A stretch of 64,000 nucleotides of DNA from Candidatus Amarobacter glycogenicus (GTDB taxonomy: Bacteria > Chloroflexota > Dehalococcoidia > Tepidiformales > Tepidiformaceae), in assembly GCA_016719395.1 (NCBI GenBank), contig JADJZF010000015.1, forward strand, positions 76,722-140,721, given 5' to 3'. Numbering within the stretch: position 1 is the first letter of the stretch; every line of letters begins with the position of its first letter. Made by a program: the position numbers and the translations under genes. Shown here one piece after another: positions 59,712 to 64,000 of the stretch. Under the pieces are notes generated by a model. It was not told the origin of the DNA and did no database searches. It was given only the letters and a program-made list of their open reading frames with translations.

Positions 59712-61573
59712 CTAAACAGCGCCCGGACCCTCGCGTCGATGGATGCTGAGACCGAGCTGGAGCTCCTCGATTACCGCTTCGGCAAGGCTGCGATCGTCTT
59801 CTCCGGGCATGCCCCCTCTCCACGCAGCCATCGCCAGCTCGGCCACCTTGTTGGCCCCCAGCGTCCGCTCCGCGTCCGCGAGTTCCTCCGCCCGTGCGGC
59901 TTGGTGCAGGATGATCCGGTCTCTCAGGATTTCCCGGACCTTCTCTTGCGCCGCTTGCCGGGCCTCGGCCTCGGTGAGTGGCGGCAACCGTTTCTTTTCC
60001 AGTATTCGGACACGGGCGACAACCGGGTCATCGTCCCCTGACTGGCGAGCGAAGTCCTCATCGCCGAGCCACCTCGTGAAGATTTCGCGCTCGAGCGCTC
60101 CACTGAACAGCGATCGCGGGTAGTTGCGAAAGAACTGCCGCAATGCCGGGTGCCTGATGAGCAGCGCAAGAAGCACGTCTTCGGGGTTGAGGGGGAGGTT
60201 TACGATTGGTTGGGCCCGGCCCGGCCCAGGCCGCGAGACCAGCGCCGACCGCAGACGTTCAAGCACGGCGTCTTCGCTAATCCCCAGGTGGCGGGCCACG
60301 CGCTGTACGTACATCGCCCGCTCCACAGGGTCGCTCACCGCCGCCAGCACTGGTCGCAGGCGGTCGACGGTCGCGCGCGCCTGCATGGGGGATTCGACCG
60401 GTTCCGCCGCCATGATCCGCTTGAGCAGGAATTCCGGGTAAGTCGCCGCCCCATCGATCGCCGCCCGCCACCGTTCCGGGTCTTCGCGAGCGATCTCGTC
60501 CGGGTCCTTCCCGCCGGCAAAGGCGCGACTCGCAGTTCGACCTGGTTGGCGTTCACGAGCGTGTCCGCCGCGCGTACTGCCTGTCCCATCCGTTCTGGCG
60601 ATTCGATCCCGAGCACCAGTCCGCCTGCCCGCTCGGCAGCTGCCAGTCCCGCCGCGTCCGGGTCCATCGCCAGAACGATCCGCTTCGCGTACCGGCGAAG
60701 CATTGCCGCGTGGTTCTCGGTGAGCGACGTGCCCATCGTGGCGACTACATTCGTGAACCCGGCCTGCCACGGCCCCATGACGTCCATGTAGCCTTCGACA
60801 ACCACTGCCGTGCCGCTCTCGCGGATACCGGCGGCGGCGATGTTGAGCCCGAACAGCGTTCGCCCCTTGTCGAAGATCTCGGTCTGAGGGGAGTTCAGGT
60901 ACTTCGGTTCCTCGCCGTGAAGGCCACGCCCACCCATCGCGACGAACTCGCCGCGTTCGTTGGCGATTGGGATGATCGCGCGGCCCCGGAACCGGTCATA
61001 CGGTTCACGACCGTTCTCGCCTTCGACCAGCAGGCCCGCTCCGATCATGTCGCGGTCCTCGTACCCCCGGTTGCGGAGGAAGTCTCGCAGGCCTCGCCAA
61101 TCATCGGGCGCCCAGCCGAGCCGCCACGTTTCGATTGTGCGCTCTTCGAGCCCGCGTTTCTCTCTGAGGTAACGCAGGGCTTCGGCGCCGCCCGGCTCGC
61201 GCAGGCACCGCTGGAAGTACTCCACAGCAGCCGACATCGTCGCGGCGAGCCGCTCATTGTGCGACCGTTTGCGCGGGTCCTCCGCGACGAGTTCGACTCC
61301 CGCTTCCGCCGCCAGCACACGCAGTGCCCCGCGGAAATCCGTGTTCTCCCGCTTCTGCACGAACGTGAAGATGTCGCCACCTTCTCCGCAAGTGCCGAAA
61401 CAGCGCCACGTCCCCCGGTCGGGGAACACGTAGAACGAGGGGGTCTTCTCGGTGTGGAAGGGGCAGAGGCCTTTGAAGCTGCGTCCAGATTTCTGCAGCG
61501 GTGATACCCGGCCGATGTACTCGACCGGGTCTACCTGGCGCTTGATCGTCTCCACCACATCCACAAGGGCCAT
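59712..61573 (-). CDS. dnaG: DNA primase, frameshifted
   Basis: Repaired, 620 residues. The zinc finger is C37-x2-H40...C58-x3-C62 (CPFHTEKTPSF ... CFGTCGEGGD); the catalytic core has YLNSPQTEIFDKGRTLFGL, the TOPRIM motif VVVEGYMDV and LAMDPDAAG; the C-terminal helicase-interaction domain spans about 440-620 (LLIRHPALRQFFRNYPRSLF). The frame changes at about 60515, where one missing G in cgggaagg explains the break; adding it joins APLPAG to KDPDEIARED. The enzyme lays the RNA primers for replication. ATG 61573 begins the conserved DVVETIKRQVD region. Confidence 0.93.
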
Positions 61574-61649
61574 GCTACGGGCGCACGCGACTTCAGGTGT
61601 CGCGCTGCGGGCACACCGTCGCGGTCTGAACCTCCGGCCCGGAGTTACG

Positions 61650-63242
61650 TCACGGCGAGATCGTGAACTGGGCGCTCGCGACGACCTGGCCGTTGATGAC
61701 CACTTCCGCCGTGGCCTCACCCGTCCCCTGGGGCCGTGCCACAGTGAACGTCGCGCTCTGGTTCTTAGCCAGCGCGATGCTCTTCTCTTCGAGTGTGACC
61801 GAAGAACCGAGCTTCACACGCACGGTGACTGTCGTCGCGGCGAGTGCCCCGCCCGTGTTCTGGACCGTGATACTGATGGCCGATGGCTGAACGGTCGGCG
61901 TTTGGATCACGATGACCGGAGACTCCTCCGGCGGGAGCAGCACGAACGTCGCGCCGTTGTTATCTTCGCGCGCTTCTTTCACAGCGTTCTTCGGGTCGAC
62001 GCTGACTACTGCCTTCTTGCCTGTCGTGGTGATGGGTGGGGCGACTTCGAAATCGACGGTGGCGGTTCCACCATTTCCGGCCAGCTTCGCATCGATAGCC
62101 AGCTCACTCGATGCGATGTCCCCGCTCACGCCGATGACGAGCGGGCCGTTGTAGGCATTGGTGCTGACATTCTGCACCGTCACTCGGAGCTTGGCCCCTC
62201 CCTCGATGAGGACCGCGTTCGTCGGCACGAAGTCCGGAGCGTTCGGGTTCGCCGTCGGGCTGGTGCTCGCTGAAGCGGAAGGCGACGGGATACTGGTGCT
62301 GGTCGCTTCCTGCGTCGGGGCGGGCGTCGGCGTGACATCGCGGACGGGCACAAGCTCCAGCGAGTCGAGCGGGTCGATCGCTGTTCGCTTCGCCCACCGT
62401 TGACCCTGCGCCGAGTCGATTAACAGCCAATCGACCGATTTGTTCTTGCCCAGGATCGTAACTTCCGTGCCGGCTTTCAACGTGCCCGACTCGGGGTACG
62501 TTTCCGAGGGGCCAGACCGGAGCGTCGTATCCGCGACTACTTTGCCCTTTATCGTCTGAGGCCGCTCGCCCACCGGTTCGATGGCGATCACTCGGACTTT
62601 GCTCGACTCCTTCGTTGCCCCGCTCGAAGCCGTCACCCGCACCATCAGGTCGTAGTTGCCCCTGGCAGTCAGCGTGAACTTCATGACTGCGCGGTACTTG
62701 TTGTCGGCTGGGGTCTCGCTCACCGTAACCGTGTCGGTGAGCTTGTCTCCCACAAACAGTTCGAAGCGGGTGATCGCCTCCGTCGCTGAAGCCTGGACGA
62801 TGACCTCTTCCATCTTGCCGATTTCGACGCGTTTGTCCTTTGGCGGCGAATCGATCGAGACTGCGAACTTCGTGTCCCCTCCGCCGCTCGGGCTTCCGCC
62901 GTTGCCGTTGTTCACCAGCGAAAAGAGCAGGAAGACAACAATCCCGCCGACGAGGGCGGCCAACGCCACGAAGACGTAGAACATCGGCTGGCGGGCGGGA
63001 GCAGAATCCTCGTACTCGTCGTAATACCCGTACGAGTCCTCATCATCCTCGTAGTCGTCTTCGTCGTACTCATCATCTTCGTAGGAGTCGAGTGCGTCCT
63101 CGCCGTCGTCTTCGTAACCCGCCCCCGTGCCGGCGTACTGCGGTTGTCCGGGCGGCGTGAGCGGCGGCGGAGCGGGCGGTGCGTAACCGCCGCCAATGAT
63201 CGGCTCATCTTCTGGGTAGTCCGTGCCGTAACGATCACTCAT
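61650..63242 (-). CDS. Membrane-anchored SH3/CARDB protein with acidic cytoplasmic tail
   Basis: A 530-residue protein. Residues 1-85 are a cytoplasmic tail, first Pro/Gly-rich, then extremely rich in Asp, Glu and Tyr (about 50-80). One membrane helix follows (MFYVFVALAALVGGIVVFLLFSLV, about 88-110). Outside lie a beta domain (about 130-220), an SH3b domain (about 230-290, VADTTLRSGPSETYPESGTL ... DWLLIDSAQGQRW), a Ser/Thr/Pro spacer and two CARDB-like immunoglobulin folds (ITVQNTGG, VQNVSTNAYNG). It may sense or bind envelope polymers. ATG 63242 is chosen where the tail begins; an upstream ATG at 63302 is possible. Located just upstream of dnaG on the same strand. Confidence 0.78.
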   Translation of the reverse strand: MSDRYGTDYPEDEPIIGGGYAPPAPPPLTPPGQPQYAGTGAGYEDDGEDALDSYEDDEYDEDDYEDDEDSYGYYDEYEDSAPARQPMFYVFVALAALVGGIVVFLLFSLVNNGNGGSPSGGGDTKFAVSIDSPPKDKRVEIGKMEEVIVQASATEAITRFELFVGDKLTDTVTVSETPADNKYRAVMKFTLTARGNYDLMVRVTASSGATKESSKVRVIAIEPVGERPQTIKGKVVADTTLRSGPSETYPESGTLKAGTEVTILGKNKSVDWLLIDSAQGQRWAKRTAIDPLDSLELVPVRDVTPTPAPTQEATSTSIPSPSASASTSPTANPNAPDFVPTNAVLIEGGAKLRVTVQNVSTNAYNGPLVIGVSGDIASSELAIDAKLAGNGGTATVDFEVAPPITTTGKKAVVSVDPKNAVKEAREDNNGATFVLLPPEESPVIVIQTPTVQPSAISITVQNTGGALAATTVTVRVKLGSSVTLEEKSIALAKNQSATFTVARPQGTGEATAEVVINGQVVASAQFTISP

Positions 63243-63322
63243 GCGGGTGTTGCGAGTATCTGGCTGGCCCGATCTACCAGCAACAAAGTACGCCCCGGAC
63301 ATAACTCAAAGCTAACGTGAAG

Positions 63323-64000
63323 TTAACCGCTTGAATGCCCGCGCCAGCCAAGCGCCTGTTCGCAACCGAGCTCCTTCGCGACACGAATCGCGAACAGGTC
63401 GGTCATGCCGCTGACGTAGTCCGCGGCACGGCGTTCTACCGGGTCGTCGGGGAGTGAGTAGTCCGTCGAAATCCCCTCCGGGTGCGCGACGAAGTGGCGA
63501 AAGAGAAAGGTCACGATGGTTTTCCCTCGCTCGGCCTCGGCGAGGGTCGAGTCGTACAGGTACACCCGCCGGAACATGAACTCCCGGAGTTCGTTCGCCG
63601 CGGCATGGACCCTTGGGCTGAACTGGATGACGGGGTTTTCGCCCGCCCCCGTCGCGGCCCAGCTCGCCTCGACGATGTCGCAGATCATCGTGTTCAGCCG
63701 CTCCGAATGGCTGCGGCCCAGGTCGTTTTTCGCGGTGTGCGGCAGATCCTCCTCGGTGATGAGGCCCGCCCGGATGGCGTCGATGATGTCGTGGTTCACG
63801 TAAGCGATGGCATCCGCTGTTTTCACCACCTGGCCCTCGAGCGTCTCGGGGACGCCCCAGCCCTCGGCGAAGATGTCGTCGAGCGTCTTCGAGCTCTTCC
63901 CGATCGCGTCCAGGACCTCAAAAGTAAGGTTTAGTCCCTGGCCGTTGCCTTCCAGCTTGTCGAGGACTCGCACCGACTGGTAATTGTGCCGGAATCCCTC
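63323..64000 (-). CDS. dGTPase-like HD phosphohydrolase, C-terminal part (runs off the window)
   Basis: The last 226 codons of a dGTP triphosphohydrolase-like protein; the frame continues past position 64000 (GFRHNYQSVRVLDKLEGNG, the family's FxHNxQSxR region). Visible are GLNLTFEVLDAIGKSSKT, LEGQVVKTADAIAYVNHDIIDAIRAGLI and the helical C-terminus. The HD metal motif lies upstream, outside the window. The family degrades dNTPs. The position before the acidic membrane protein and dnaG fits the dgt-dnaG neighbourhood seen in many bacteria. Confidence 0.88.
   Translation of the reverse strand, partial: EGFRHNYQSVRVLDKLEGNGQGLNLTFEVLDAIGKSSKTLDDIFAEGWGVPETLEGQVVKTADAIAYVNHDIIDAIRAGLITEEDLPHTAKNDLGRSHSERLNTMICDIVEASWAATGAGENPVIQFSPRVHAAANELREFMFRRVYLYDSTLAEAERGKTIVTFLFRHFVAHPEGISTDYSLPDDPVERRAADYVSGMTDLFAIRVAKELGCEQALGWRGHSSG

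Overview
The window is GC-rich, densely packed bacterial DNA that reads like Chloroflexota, most likely a Dehalococcoidia / Tepidiformaceae-type lineage. The grounds are a STAND-TPR-BTAD regulator, a sortase, DUF5317, PAP2 and PhoD-type envelope proteins, an F420-type luciferase-family oxidoreductase, many acyl-CoA and CoA-transferase enzymes, and a periplasmic nitrite oxidoreductase (NXR) operon. This placement is inference; no rRNA is present. I see no insertion sequence, prophage, integron or CRISPR array.

Layout. 1-240: two tRNAs (Leu-TAG, Lys-CTT). 335-9098: a GDPD-like enzyme, an orphan Flp pilin, a CAP-domain protein, a large STAND-TPR-BTAD regulator followed at once by a 28-residue hydrophobic peptide gene and a DUF5317 membrane protein, a PanE-like reductase and a PKMT-like methyltransferase. 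9237-13379: small DUF4332 and 56-aa proteins, a sulfurtransferase, and a DUF2249 / polytopic membrane protein / DUF59 set beside a Crp/Fnr regulator. 13618-21939: a MobB-FmdE fusion, nxrA, a 91-aa protein, nxrB, a TorD-type chaperone, nxrC and a membrane protein, running as one tight operon for a periplasmic molybdoenzyme that interconverts nitrite and nitrate. 21949-30162: DUF2520 protein, tRNA-Asp, sortase, hydrolase, and a LivFGMHK branched-chain-type ABC importer with a clear promoter and TetR-like operator. 30283-42678: rhodanese, methyltransferase, SDR, acyl-CoA dehydrogenase, LLM oxidoreductase, PAP2-kinase fusion, PhoD-like phosphatase, P1 peptidase, lipoprotein and enoyl-CoA hydratase. 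42761-57179: tRNA-Met, metallophosphoesterase, DinB, methyltransferase, UppP, two coupled SDRs, YbaK, potassium channel, helicase, CHAP/SH3 protein, CoA-transferases and CysS. 57470-64000: HD-GYP protein, TetR regulator, a second hydrophobic peptide gene with its own promoter, operator and terminator, DnaG, an acidic membrane SH3/CARDB protein and the C-terminal part of a dGTPase.

How the genes work together. The MobB-FmdE fusion (cofactor supply), the chaperone, the three NXR subunits and probably the Crp/Fnr regulator make one respiratory module. The Liv importer, SDRs, acyl-CoA dehydrogenase, enoyl-CoA hydratase and CoA-transferases point to uptake and beta-oxidation-like breakdown of organic acids or amino acids. 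The most novel candidates are the two tiny hydrophobic peptides ending in Trp, one directly downstream of a TPR-containing regulator, which together resemble a peptide-signalling locus.

Caution: at least twelve single-base frameshifts break otherwise intact genes (about 3,000; 5,385; 20,695; 24,272; 25,775; 31,325; 37,655; 48,605 and 48,655; 49,657; 57,773; 60,515). Most sit in short homopolymers and each repairs with one base, so I read them as consensus errors and annotate the repaired genes.
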